From: Pegoplata infirma
Lineage: Eukaryota > Arthropoda > Insecta > Diptera > Anthomyiidae
DNA length: 64,000 nucleotides
Direction of reading: 5' to 3'
NCBI GenBank assembly: GCA_963921195.1
Contig: OY992539.1
Location: 211,858,035 to 211,922,034, forward strand
Notes under the pieces: model-generated
The model's database searches: none
The model's input: the letters and a program-made list of their open reading frames with translations, nothing else
What the model was told of the DNA's origin: nothing
Shown here: positions 25,601-35,389 of the stretch, in pieces
Layout: each line of letters begins with the position of its first letter
How positions within the stretch are numbered: position 1 is the stretch's first letter
Program-made: the position numbers and the translations under genes

Positions 25601-26865
25601 TCTTATAGAAAAATTACTCTGAATTCGGAGTTATTTTTTCTTATAGAAAAATTACTCTGAATTCGGAGTTATTTTTTCTTATAGAAAAATTACTCTGAAT
25701 TCGGAGTTATTTTTTCTTATAGAAAAATTACTCTGAATTCGGAGTTATTTTTTCTTATAGAAAAATTACTCTGAATTCGGAGTTATTTTTTCTTATAGAA
25801 AAATTACTCCGAATTCGGAGTTATTTTTTCTTATAGAAAAATTACTCTGAATTCGGAGTTATTTTTTCTTATAGAAAAATTACTCTGAATTCGGAGTTAT
25901 TTTTTCTTATAGAAAAATTACTCCGACTTCGGAGTTATTTTTTCTTATAGAAAAATTACTCTGAATTTGGAGTTATTTTTTTCTTATAGAAAAATTACTC
26001 TGAATTCGGAGTTATTTTTTTCTTATAGAAAAATTACTCTGAATTCGGAGTTATTTTTTTCTTATAGAAAAATTACTCTGAATTCGGAGTTATTTTTTTT
26101 TCTTATAGAAAAATTACTCTGAATTCGGAGTTATTTTTTTCTTATAGAAAAATTACTCTGAATTCGGAGTTATTTTTTTCTTATAGAAAAATTACTCTGA
26201 ATTCGGAGTTATTTTTTTCTTATAGAAAAATTACTCTGAATTCGGAGTTATTTTTTTTCTTATAGAAAAATTACTCTGAATTCGGAGTTATTTTTTTCTT
26301 ATAGAAAAATTACTCTGAATTCGGAGTTATTTTTTTCTTATAGAAAAATTACTCTGAATTCGGAGTTATTTTTTCTTATAGAAAAATTACTCTGAATTCG
26401 GAGTTATTTTTTCTTATAGAAAAATTACTCTGAATTCGGAGTTATTTTTTCTTATAGAAAAATTACTCTGAATTCGGAGTTATTTTTTCTTATAGAAAAA
26501 TTACTCTGAATTCGGAGTTATTTTTTCTTATAGAAAAATTACTCTGAATTCGGAGTTATTTTTTCTTATAGAAAAATTACTCTGAATTCGGAGTTATTTT
26601 TTCTTATAGAAAAATTACTCTGAATTCGGAGTTATTTTTTCTTATAGAAAAATTACTCCGAATTCGGAGTTATTTTTTCTTATAGAAAAATTACTCTGAA
26701 TTCGGAGTTATTTTTTTCTTATAGAAAAATTACTCTGAATTCGGAGTTATTTTTTTTCTTATAGAAAAATTACTCTGAATTCGAAGTTATTTTTTTCTTA
26801 TAAAAAAATTACTCTGAATTCGAAGTTATTTTTTTCTTATAAAAAAATTACTCTGAATTCGGAGT
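22605..26865. repeat. Tandem array 3, 38/39-bp unit, about 110 copies
   Basis: The unit is ATTACTCTGAATTCGGAGTT, then ATTTTTTCTTATAGAAAA. ACTCTGAATTCGGAGT is a 16-base palindrome with one mismatched pair, U-G in an RNA. Nearly every unit has an EcoRI-type GAATTC at its centre. Length is 38 or 39 by a run of 6 or 7 T, and like lengths cluster in blocks. The first few units (22605-22800) are longer through an added GAGTGA or GTGAG. Edge units are more diverged. The open minus-strand frame at 23590-23778 is a by-product of four identical units there. Confidence 0.95.
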
Positions 26866-26869
26866 TATG

Positions 26870-27470
26870 CTTTCTTGAAAATTATTCGATGAGAATACAA
26901 TGGTTTTAATTAGTAAAGAAAAATGACCTCGAGCTCAAAATATATTTTATTTATTTTGTAATTTTATCAAAAAAGTATGTAACTTCGAAAGCGTCTGTCG
27001 GATTTCTACACTCACACAAAATATTTTTTAAATGAGTGCATTTTTGATGCAAATGCTATTTTTGATTTCAGATATAAAATGCTTATAATTCTCATTGAGT
27101 TAAAAAAAAAAAAAATTAAGACCGTAGAATGTTTAAAATATTATAAAAATTTTTTTAAATGCTCTAAATTTGGCCCTAGTGACAAACCTCAACCTTAAAA
27201 AAATTTCTGATAAAAAAATCTTAAAATATTTTAAATGATTGATTTTAAATAAGGTTTACTTATAATTCTCATTATGTTAATAAAATTTTAATAAAACTTA
27301 AGAACTGTTTAAAAAATTATAGCTTTTTCTGAAGAACTTACCTTACCGATGAATGGTTGTAAAATGAAACCTGTAAGTGAAAAAAATATAAAATTATTTT
27401 TTCTAAAGGAAAAAATTAGAAATTTTCAAAATTATTTTTATAAATAAAATTCTGGACAAATAAGACAAAA
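26870..27470. other. AT-rich flank of array 3, starts with the CCTCGAGCT dispersed motif
   Basis: At 26881-26960 the array passes straight into GATGAGAATACAATGG, TTAATTAGTAAAGAAAAATG and ACCTCGAGCT, matching 1394-1460. The remainder is AT-rich with no gene. Confidence 0.55.
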
Positions 27471-27474
27471 ACAT

Positions 27475-27855
27475 ATTTGAATTTACGAGATTTTAAGGAG
27501 AAAAAATATTTCAGAATAACAACATTTTTATACGAAAAAAAATTTCAGAATCTAAGAATTTGTCTAAGCGAAAATGTTTTGCAGAATCTAAAATTTTTTT
27601 CAGTAAAGCAAAAAGTAATAGAATCTGGTATTTCTAAGCGGAAATATATCTTAGAGTCTGCGATTTTTCCATATGTAAAGTTGCCTCAGAATCTGTGAAT
27701 TTTTCTTTACGGAAAAATGTCACAGAAATTAAGAGTTTTTCAATAACGAAAATTTCTCAGAATCTATAAAATCTTAGAATCTTAAATTTAAATGTCTTAG
27801 AATCTGAGAATTTGTTCACTAGGAAAAATTACTTAGATTTCGAGATTTTTTTTTT
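27475..27855. repeat. Degenerate array-2-type units
   Basis: Diverged copies of CTCAGAATCTGAGAATTTTT with GGAAAAATG spacers, about 35 bp apart. Forward-strand ORF 27477-27698 is merely this repeat read in frame. Confidence 0.65.
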
Positions 27856-28378
27856 TCACTCTGAAAAAAAAAATTCTTAAGTCAAGTAAAAACAGTAATA
27901 AAATAGTGAAGAAGTCAGCAAAGTTTGTTTTTCTCAACTTCAAAGTATTTATAGACACTTTAATATGACACAAAATGATAGCATTGCGCCATCAGAAAAG
28001 AAATTGAGCTTTTGCATATTTTCAGTGACTCAAAGTAATAATGGAACAGCATATATTTGTTAGCAGTTCTTTAAAGGAAAAGTTATCAATACTAAACCAG
28101 ATTATTATCCATCGACTATTTTTGAAAAAAAGTGCTAAATAGGAATTTTTCCAAGCTTTAATTTATAGCGTCCAGATTGAGCAAATATTAAATGAGATAC
28201 GATGGTCGCACTGGAAAATGAAATTATTTGTATATATTTTTTTGAATTTTTTTTTAAAAATAAGTCTATATTTTCCAAATTCAAACATTAAAAATTTAAA
28301 AAATTATCCAATAATTTTTATTTAGTTATCCAGCTTGTTTTTCCAACAACCTAAACAATTAATGAAATTTTTTAAATA

Positions 28379-28582
28379 CAGTAGAATAAATCCGCATTTT
28401 TGACCTCCAATTCTTTCGACCACCAATTTGTTGTAAACAAAGAAAATATTTTATTGTTAATTAATTTGAGTACACCTAAGTGTATAGTAATGAGATATTA
28501 GAATAATTAAAATTTTTCTTTATTTACAAAAAATTGGTGGTCAAACGAGTTGGAGGTCAAAAAATGCGGATTTATTCCACTG
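28379..28582. mobile_element. Tc1/mariner-type MITE with TA target duplication
   Basis: Begins CAGTAGAATAAATCCGCATT and ends ATGCGGATTTATTCCACTG. It is flanked by TA at 28377-28378 and 28583-28584. Inverted repeats continue inwards (GACCTCCAA / TTGGAGGTC, CCACCAATTTGT / ACAAAAAATTGGTGG). At 204 bp without coding it is a classic nonautonomous mariner-like structure. Confidence 0.88.
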
Positions 28583-28664
28583 TACTTAAAAAATTTCATT
28601 TATTGTTTGTGTTGTTGGAAAAACACGCTGATAACTAAATAAAAATTATTGGATAATTTTTTAA

Positions 28665-29039
28665 CAGGGTTGGCAACCGATACCCACCTAGAATAACGGT
28701 ATTTGGCTATTGTACCGGACCCAGTAAAGATATGGACATTTTCAAAAACTATTATTAAAGCTGATGAAATTTCTAGTATTTTAAATGTGTCACTTCGGGT
28801 TTCTACCGGTTCGTTTTCGAAATATAGGTCAATACCATTATAATACCGTTTGAAACGGTATTATAACGGTATTGGGCTATATAACTAAAACGAACCGGTA
28901 GAAACACGAAGTGACACATTTAAAATACTAGAAATTTCATCAGCTGTCATAATCGTTTTTGAAAATGTCCATATCTTTATTAATTGCGGTACAATAGCCA
29001 AATACCGTTATTCTAGGTGGGTATCGGTTGCCAACCCTG
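28665..29039. mobile_element. hAT-type MITE with 8-bp target duplication
   Basis: The TIRs are CAGGGTTGGCAACCGATACC and its complement GGTATCGGTTGCCAACCCTG. The duplication TTTTTTAA is present at 28657-28664 and 29040-29047. The two halves are inverted almost throughout (TAATACCGTTTGAAACGGTA near the centre). 375 bp, non-coding. An 8-bp duplication and CAGGGTT-type end are typical of hAT. Confidence 0.9.
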
Positions 29040-29299
29040 TTTTTTAAACTTTTAATGTTTCAATTTGGAAAAAATCGACTTAGAAATATTTTTAAAAAAA
29101 TTTCAAAAAACATCTACTAAAAATTTTATTTTCCAGTGCGACCCTCGTACCTCATTTAATATTTGCTCAATCTGGACGCTAGCTATCAAGCTTAAATTAA
29201 AGCTTGGAAAATTTCCTATATATATAATTTGAGTCACTGTAATTTGAAAAATATAATTTTCAATATTATAATTTTTAAAAAAATTTAAAAATGAGTATG

Positions 29300-29515
29300 A
29301 ATATTTTTGATTTTATTACGTTTTTATCCTTCAGCGTATGGAAAAATGACTCAGTATCTACAAATTTTTTCTAAACGGAAAAATCTGAGATCTTTTCTTT
29401 ATGGAAAAATGTCTCAGAATCTAAGAATTTTTCTGTACAGAAAAAGACTCAAACTCGACAATTATAACAACGAAAAAGTGCCACAGAAAAAGAGAAATTT
29501 TCTATAAGGAAAAAA
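29300..29515. repeat. Degenerate array-2-type units
   Basis: A few diverged copies of CTCAGAATCTAAGAATTTTT with GGAAAAATG spacers, similar to 27475-27855. Confidence 0.55.
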
Positions 29516-29519
29516 ATTT

Positions 29520-30290
29520 ATTTGAAAAACTTTTTTTTATCAAATTTATTCCATTTTCCTACTAATATGATTTATAGCACTTCATTCATTTTGTATTGTG
29601 TGGCTATTTGTTATTGAAATATGAAATATTTGCCAATTGAAATATGAAATATTTGACAATCAAAATATTAATAGAGGTAGGTAGGTACTTCAGAAAATAA
29701 GTTCACATGTTATTTTTTCGTGCCAAAAACGTGCTAAAATTTCTATGACTTTCAATTTCACATATCATATCATATTTGAGATAACAATTGAACTATTTTG
29801 ATAGAACAAATAATAGGATTTGTTAGTAGAATCGAGTTTTTTTTTTTAATAAAATTTGCAAAAGCATATATAGATTTTTATTATGTCTTGATATTCTCTA
29901 GATAATCAAATACTGAAAGTATGTAGTACTTCCAAATCAACAAAACTTAAAAAAAGCAAACAAAAAAAAAAATCATAGTAAAACCTTTATCAGTTCACAC
30001 GTGAACAGTAAATAGAAGTAGATTTAGTATGAACAAAATAAAACCAGGGAGGGATTTTTGTTTTGTAAATAAAAGGAAAGGCGAGAGAAATAGAAACAAA
30101 GCTTTTGATAAAATCCAGCTTATAGGAATTATTTTTAAATTCCAAAAATATTTTTCCAAATTCCACAAAAGTTTTTCTGAATTTAAATTGGGATAACCCA
30201 AATTTCAATTGAGTTAATCTGAATTTCTAATTTCTAAATAACAAGTTTTTTGTACATTTGACCAATTTCTCTTACCTTTAAAAGTCTACC
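29520..30290. other. Intergenic, no gene seen
   Basis: AT-rich. Overlapping minus-strand ORFs at 29990-30208 have no recognisable domain and lie in two frames of the same low-complexity stretch. Confidence 0.45.
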
Positions 30291-30292
30291 CT

Positions 30293-30718
30293 CCCGAGTA
30301 AAAAAGTTTTCATATAATTATATATAATTTGATAAAATTATATTAAATTATATATAATTATATAAAATTATATATAAAGGTTAAATTCTTCAAAAAGTTG
30401 GATAAAATTATATATAATTTGATAAAATTATATATAATTATATCCAGCATTTGGTGGATATAATTATAGAAAATTATATCAAATTTTATATAATTTGATT
30501 AAATTTTATCGAATTAGATATAATTTGATATAATTATATCCAACAAATCCTGGATATAATTATATATAATTTTATCAAATTATATATAATTTTATATAAT
30601 TTTATCCAATTTTTTTGAAGAATTTATCCCTTATATATAATTTTATATAATTATATATAATTTGATATAATTTTATCAACCTATATATATAATTATATAA
30701 AAAACTTTTTTACTCGGG
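30293..30718. mobile_element. TATA-repeat foldback MITE with CCCGAGTAAAAA ends
   Basis: The left end CCCGAGTAAAAAAGTTTT is exactly complementary to the right end AAAACTTTTTTACTCGGG. The interior is almost pure TATAATT/AAATTATA, itself inverted about the centre (ATATAATTATATCCAGCATT against TTATATCCAACAAATCC). CT flanks both sides (30291-30292, 30719-30720), giving a 2-bp duplication. The terminus resembles the CCCAGCAAAAA MITEs. Confidence 0.82.
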
Positions 30719-30783
30719 CTGTTTAAATTTAGCAAATTTTCTATCAAGTAATTACAACAATAAATTTAAAATTATATTATAAT

Positions 30784-30789
30784 TTTATT
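30784..30789 (-). terminator. Candidate poly(A) signal of the fibrinogen-related gene
   Basis: AATAAA on the minus strand, about 115 nt after the stop codon at 30904. No nearer canonical hexamer was seen. Confidence 0.4.
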
Positions 30790-30903
30790 TGAAAAAAATG
30801 GCAAAATTTTAAAAGATTAAAATCTGACTGATGTCATTAAAAATAAGTTACATGTTTTATAAATATTAATAAAATAATGCATAACACGCTTAAAATAAAG
30901 TTT

Positions 30904-31036
30904 TTAGTATTTTGGTCGTATCATCATTTGAACAAATTTTAGGGAGTAATCATAACCACGAAATGAAGACCACACTATACCTTCTCCATGTTCTGATTTA
31001 GGAAACTGGCCATCCAAATAAAGACCATTTAGATTG
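30904..31036 (-). CDS. FREP exon 3 (44 codons, includes stop)
   Basis: Found by reading past the donor at 32764. It begins after TTTTATTTCAG and continues the codon split by the intron to give Cys, producing the conserved C-x-N-L-N-G-x-Y segment of fibrinogen domains. It ends in a canonical IRP-K-Y terminus and TAA. Without it the domain would be truncated at CHE, so its presence shows the gene is probably intact. Confidence 0.9.
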
Positions 31037-33453
31037 CTGAAATAAAAGAAAATACTTCAAGACACTGAACATAGGAAAAAATGGTCGTAAATAAAATTTT
31101 TGGTAAACAAAAATATTCAATTGTTGTTGTAATTGATTTAACTATTTTTTTAATTGATTTAATCATTTTTTTAATTGATTCAATTATTTTATTAATTGTT
31201 TCAATTATAAATTTAATTGATTTAATTATTAATTTAATTGAGTTATTTATAAATTTAATTGATTTAATTATTTATTTAATTGATTTAATTATTAATTTAA
31301 TTGAGTAAATTATAAATTTAATTGATTTAATTATTATTTAAAGAGATTCAATTAGTAATTTAATTAATTCAATTATTGTTTTAATTAGTTCAATTATCAC
31401 TTTTTGATGCATTCATTTATTCAATTAATTAAACTATTATTACACCGTTCGACAAAAATTAAAAAAGTTGTTGAACACGAACTAGATAATATAAGTTTGA
31501 AACTAGAGACTATATGTAGTAAAACTGCATTTACAGTTTTTCATTTCGTGATCCTGTTTCGTTTTAAAAGGACTTCAACGTTTTAGAGGATTAAATTTTA
31601 TAAAATATATTTTTTTAATATTTGTACTTGTCCTAGACTGCCACTATGGAGGTCAAATGAAAGAGAAGGATATCCCCTAATTTTTCTACATGTCAGGAAA
31701 AATAAGGTGAGATACGTCCTTTTAAAAATGTATCCTTCAATATCATTCAAAATTTTCAACAAAATATATTAAGTTTTCAAATGACGTTATTCACATCCTT
31801 TTATCCTGATATAGCAAAATAGAAAAATGGAAAAATTAGGGGAGATCCTCCTCTTTTATTTACTATCACTAGTGTCCGACAGCCAATATTAAACATGAAC
31901 CGGATGATATACGTCTGAAAGTAGAGATGAAATGGAGTAAAACTGCATTTACAGTTTTTCATTTCGTTATCCTGTTTCCTTTTAAAAGAGCTTTAAAGTT
32001 TTAAAGGACACATTTTGTAAAATATTTTTAAAAATATTTATACTTGTCCAAAGAGGAAGATCTCACATAATTTATCCATGTTTCTATTTTGCCATATCAG
32101 GATAAAAGGATGTGAACAAAGTCATTTCAAAACTTTTATCAAAATATTTTTTTTTCAAAATTTTGAATGATATTAAAGGTACATTTTTGAAAGGACGTAA
32201 CTTACCTCCTTTTTCCTTATATGTAAAAATAATAAAATAGGAAAATTAGGGGAGATCATCCTCTTTCATTTTCTATCAATGGTGGAATCCTAGGACAAGT
32301 ACAAATAATAAAATATTTTATAAAATTTAATCCTCTAAAATTTTGAAGTCCTTTTACAAAGAAACAGGATCACGAAATGAAAAACTGTAAATGCTGTTTT
32401 ACTACATTTAGTCTCTAGTTTTAAATGTATATTATCCAGTTCGTGTTCAACGACTTTTTTTCATTTTTGTCGGACGGTGTAATAATCAGGTTTAGTACTG
32501 ATAACTTTTTCTTTAAAGAACTGCTATCAAATATATGCTGTTCCATTATTAGTTTGAGTCACTGTGTTGCTTAAATTGCTTCAATTATCATTTTGTTTGA
32601 TTCATTGGTTTGATTAATTCAATTATTATTATAACTGGCCCAATTATTTTTTTTAATTGATTTAATTATTTTTTTACTCAATTTAACTTTAGTTTTTTTT
32701 CAACAAAAATTTAAATTTCACAGTTTTCTCTGTGCCTATAAATAAAAATATATCTCTTTCTTACCACTCATGACACTTATGATACCACCATCCTCCCTTA
32801 TATCTTCTGGCGCAGTCTGTGGTTCTACCACGATCTCTGGTCGAAAACGAATAACCATTATGTTTACCAAAACTATTACCAGCATCACCCGAATAACCTT
32901 CTAAATGTAGTTTATATTCTGAATCTTCCGATTCAATTCTAAATACATTATATTTGGCATGTTTTCGGGTACCCTCAAAATCTTCCAATATAATATAGAG
33001 TTCTTGAGGTCGGCCCTGTGATGTTAAGGCATGAATTTTGTCTAAACCCAAAAAGAAATCACCATTCATATGACCAAAACCACGAACATATTCATCCCAA
33101 TCTCTAAAGAAATTTTCAGAACCATTTAATCTTCTTTGAATTATAGTCCAACCACCATTGGCAGTTTTTAAATCACAAACGGCATGAAAAGAATCATCAC
33201 TATATTCGGACACCTTTATGGTGTAAATATTATTAAGACACTCGCGTACTTCATGGCAGTTTTCGGGTAAACGATTGTCGGAACTATTGAAGAAAAGAAT
33301 ATAATTATTTAGCACTAGCGAAATATTTGTTTAAAAAATTTCTTTAAATTACCATTTAATTTCATGAACTTCATAATCTACTTGAGCAAGGCAGTAATAA
33401 ATTTGCAAAAGGCATAAAATTAACTTAATTATAGTAAATGGAATCATTTCCAT
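30904..33453 (-). CDS. Secreted fibrinogen-related protein (FREP), 3 exons, about 250 aa
   Basis: Coding exons are 33453-33353, 33283-32765 and 31036-30904, 753 nt in total with consistent phase. Donors are TG|GTAATT and TG|GTAAGA; acceptors are CAATAG|T and TTTCAG|C. Residues 1-24 form a signal peptide (hydrophobic IIKLILCLLQIYYCLA). From about residue 34 there is a fibrinogen C-terminal domain: NGGWTIIQRR, WDEYVRGFG, GDFFLGLDKIH, GGWWYHKCHE, then NLNGLYLDG and the terminal MMIRP. Such proteins bind glycans or microbes in insect haemolymph and saliva; the ligand here is unknown. The usual calcium loop (DxDND-like) reads RDRGRTTDCA, so calcium binding may be weak. The start at 33453 is preferred because it begins right before the signal peptide. 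An in-frame ATG at 33537 would add 28 polar residues. Intron 2 (1.7 kb) is filled with repeats. Confidence 0.9.
31130..31400. repeat. ATTGATTTAATTATT-type simple repeat in FREP intron 2
   Basis: About 15-bp units of TTAATTGATTTAATTATT with variants. A related remnant lies at about 32575-32680. The open frame at 31081-31308 (repeated LIDLII) is caused by this repeat. Confidence 0.75.
31443..32479. mobile_element. Foldback element F, composite copy in FREP intron 2
   Basis: Ends CACCGTTCGACAAAAATT and ATTTTTGTCGGACGGTG, flanked by TA on both sides (31441-31442, 32480-32481). The inner sequence contains a second left terminus (GTCCGACAGCCAATATTAAA at about 31874), so one copy is probably fused to or inserted in another. 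GTAAAACTGCATTTACAGTT occurs at about 31519 and 31938, with the complement near 32385. It is itself inserted in a remnant of element X. Confidence 0.75.
32482..32564. mobile_element. Element X terminal fragment
   Basis: Matches the arm at 14080-14163: AATCAGGTTTAGTA, AAGAACTGCTATCAAATATA and the terminal TTTGAGTCACTG. Only the outer approximately 80 bp remain. Confidence 0.65.
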
Positions 33454-34218
33454 ATTTCCCGAACTGTTTGTTTTAATATTTGTTGTTAAACTAATGAAAT
33501 TTAAAAATTTTTTCACATTATATAGAACTTTTTGCAATTTTCTATGCCCTATAATTAAAATTATAGACTAATTTATTTAATTTTCATGTTTCTGAACTGA
33601 TCATCTGCGTGTATAATACGATAAAACACGTGAGAATTAGATGACGGTAAAACCAACACGTCAATAAAAACTGATTATTATCAGAAATCATGTTAAAATA
33701 AGTGTAATGTTTAACGTTTATAAACAAATTTAAAGGAAAACAAAAAACGCATATACCGTAAAATATAAAAAAAGTTCCGGTTTTAAAGGTGAATCACCAT
33801 AAGATTTTCTATATTATTTTTTAAATTATTTGTAAAAAAAAAAACACAAATTTTTTTAAAGCATATATTTAGGCAGAGACAAAAATCAATATTATATAAA
33901 AGATCGAATAAAATTAAAAATTATGTTTTCGGAAATATTTTTAAGAATATTGAAAATCGTAAATAATATAATTTTTTTCTGTAATCCTAAAAGTATACAC
34001 TCCTTTTTGATATAAAACATCGTATCGTAAAAACCATTTTGTGACAATTGGCCTTAAACTACATATAACATTTTTATGACTAATTGTAAGTATCTGTGAA
34101 TTTTTCAAAAGGGAAATATTTATCACAAACTGCACAAAAAAAAAAACATTTATATTACACTGTGCAACAAATAAAAGATCATCGCCTTAAGAATCAAACG
34201 GCGCTGCCAACGTTGACG
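33454..34218. other. FREP upstream region, AT-rich, no further gene seen
   Basis: A minus-strand TCAGTT resembling an initiator lies at 33600-33595 without a well-placed TATA box, so no promoter is called. The remainder to 34218 shows nothing supportable. Confidence 0.4.
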
Positions 34219-34226
34219 TTTACACT

Positions 34227-34757
34227 AGAGATGGGCCCATAAGCAGATGAGTGTGACTGAATTCAATTTTACTCACGTGATTGTGAGTGAGTGTGAGTGG
34301 AGAAAAAAATTGCGTAAGTGAGTGTGCGTGAGTAAGATTTTTGCGTGAGTGAGTGTGCGTGAGTCGACTTTTTTGCGTGAGTTTGCGTGATTAAAAAAAA
34401 AGCAACAAAAAATTTTAAAATTTGGCTTAACTTAAGATTTCGTCCCAAAAAAAGCAAAAAAAAAAATTTTTAATTTCGCTGAACTTTAAATTTTGCTGAA
34501 AATTTTGAAAGATTTTTGATTTTTTTTTTTAATTTTTTTTTTTTTGTATAAATAAGAGTTTCGTGAGTGTGAGTCAACGTGAGTGTGAGTGTGAGTGCGA
34601 GTGCACGTGAGTGTGAGTTGTATTAAATTTACTCATGTGATTGTGAGTGAATGTGAGTAGAAAATATATGCTCGTGAGTGAGTGTGGGTGATTCAAAAAT
34701 TCCTGTCGTGAGCGTGAGTGAGTGGGAGTCAAAAATCATTCACGTGCACATCTCTAA
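34227..34757. mobile_element. hAT-like MITE filled with GTGAGTGTGAGT repeats
   Basis: AGAGATGGGCCC at the left pairs with GTGCACATCTCT at the right. TTTACACT is duplicated at 34219-34226 and 34758-34765 (8 bp). The interior has two blocks of GTGAGTGTGAGTG-type repeat separated by AT-rich sequence. The right terminus has two additional A, so TIR ends are not perfectly symmetric. Confidence 0.7.
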
Positions 34758-34769
34758 TTTACACTACAC

Positions 34770-35250
34770 TACAAAAATCAACTTTTTTTTGCACAAACTT
34801 CTAAAGTGAATTTTCTACAGTATTTTGGCCTCCTAAACACGAATCTGTCATCACAAAAGTTATATCAAATCACCTTTTTGCTGAGTTGGCTTCTTTTGCA
34901 AATAAGAAAAAATTTACGAAAAAAAAATATGAAAATTTGGTTCAAAATTTTGACTTCTTTTGCAAATATTTCTGGATATACTGAATGGATTTTAAGGGCC
35001 TATGATCCTAAATGGAACAACGGGAATATATATATAATGGATTTTGGATTTTACCCCCAGGTTCTCTTTATTTATTATTTCTTACAAAATAATATTATTT
35101 ATTCCTTACAAAATTCTGATACTTTTAAGGACATAATCAAATAAAGAACATTTTGAACTTCTTTATAATGACCTGATGGTATCCTTGATCGTATCGAGTC
35201 CAGATTTCTTGCAAAGGTTAGGTAATTTTAGTAAAGCAAAATCGCAAACT
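34770..35250. other. Intergenic, no gene seen
   Basis: AT-rich. The 112-codon forward ORF at 34806-35144 contains a direct repeat of GACTTCTTTTGCAAATA-like sequence and no known domain, so it is not called. Confidence 0.4.
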
Positions 35251-35251
35251 T

Positions 35252-35385
35252 ACTCCCCAGCTACACCTAACACAATTCTGTAGACATAAAGCAACAAACA
35301 CATACAAACCAAAAATTTGTTATGATTTTGTATGTGTTTGAGGCTTTTTGTCTACATAAAAATGTTAGGTGTAGCTGAAGAGTTG
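35252..35385. repeat. Inverted repeat around AGCTACACCTAACA
   Basis: CAGCTACACCTAACA at about 35260 pairs with TGTTAGGTGTAGCTG at about 35363, and CAAACACATACAAA pairs with TTTGTATGTGTTTG. A short foldback, probably a MITE; no target duplication could be established. Confidence 0.65.
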
Positions 35386-35389
35386 AATT

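Larger units (their letters stand above)
28023..29239. mobile_element. Element X foldback copy, hosting two nested MITEs
   Basis: The left end is CAGTGACTCAAAGTAATAAT, the right end TTTGAGTCACTG followed by TA. The left arm (28023-28376) and right arm (28585-29239, minus an inserted MITE) are inverted copies, for example GATACGATGGTCGCACTGG against CCAGTGCGACCCTCGTAC. The right arm lacks about 80 bp present in the left. A mariner-type MITE sits at the loop and a hAT-type MITE in the right arm. No transposase frame. Confidence 0.75.

Noticed and set aside
20395..26865. CRISPR-like arrays of short palindromic repeats
   Set aside because: There are no variable spacers, the repeat units are contiguous, and the genome is animal.
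34806..35144. 112-codon ORF
   Set aside because: Contains an internal direct repeat and low-complexity segments; no recognisable domain.
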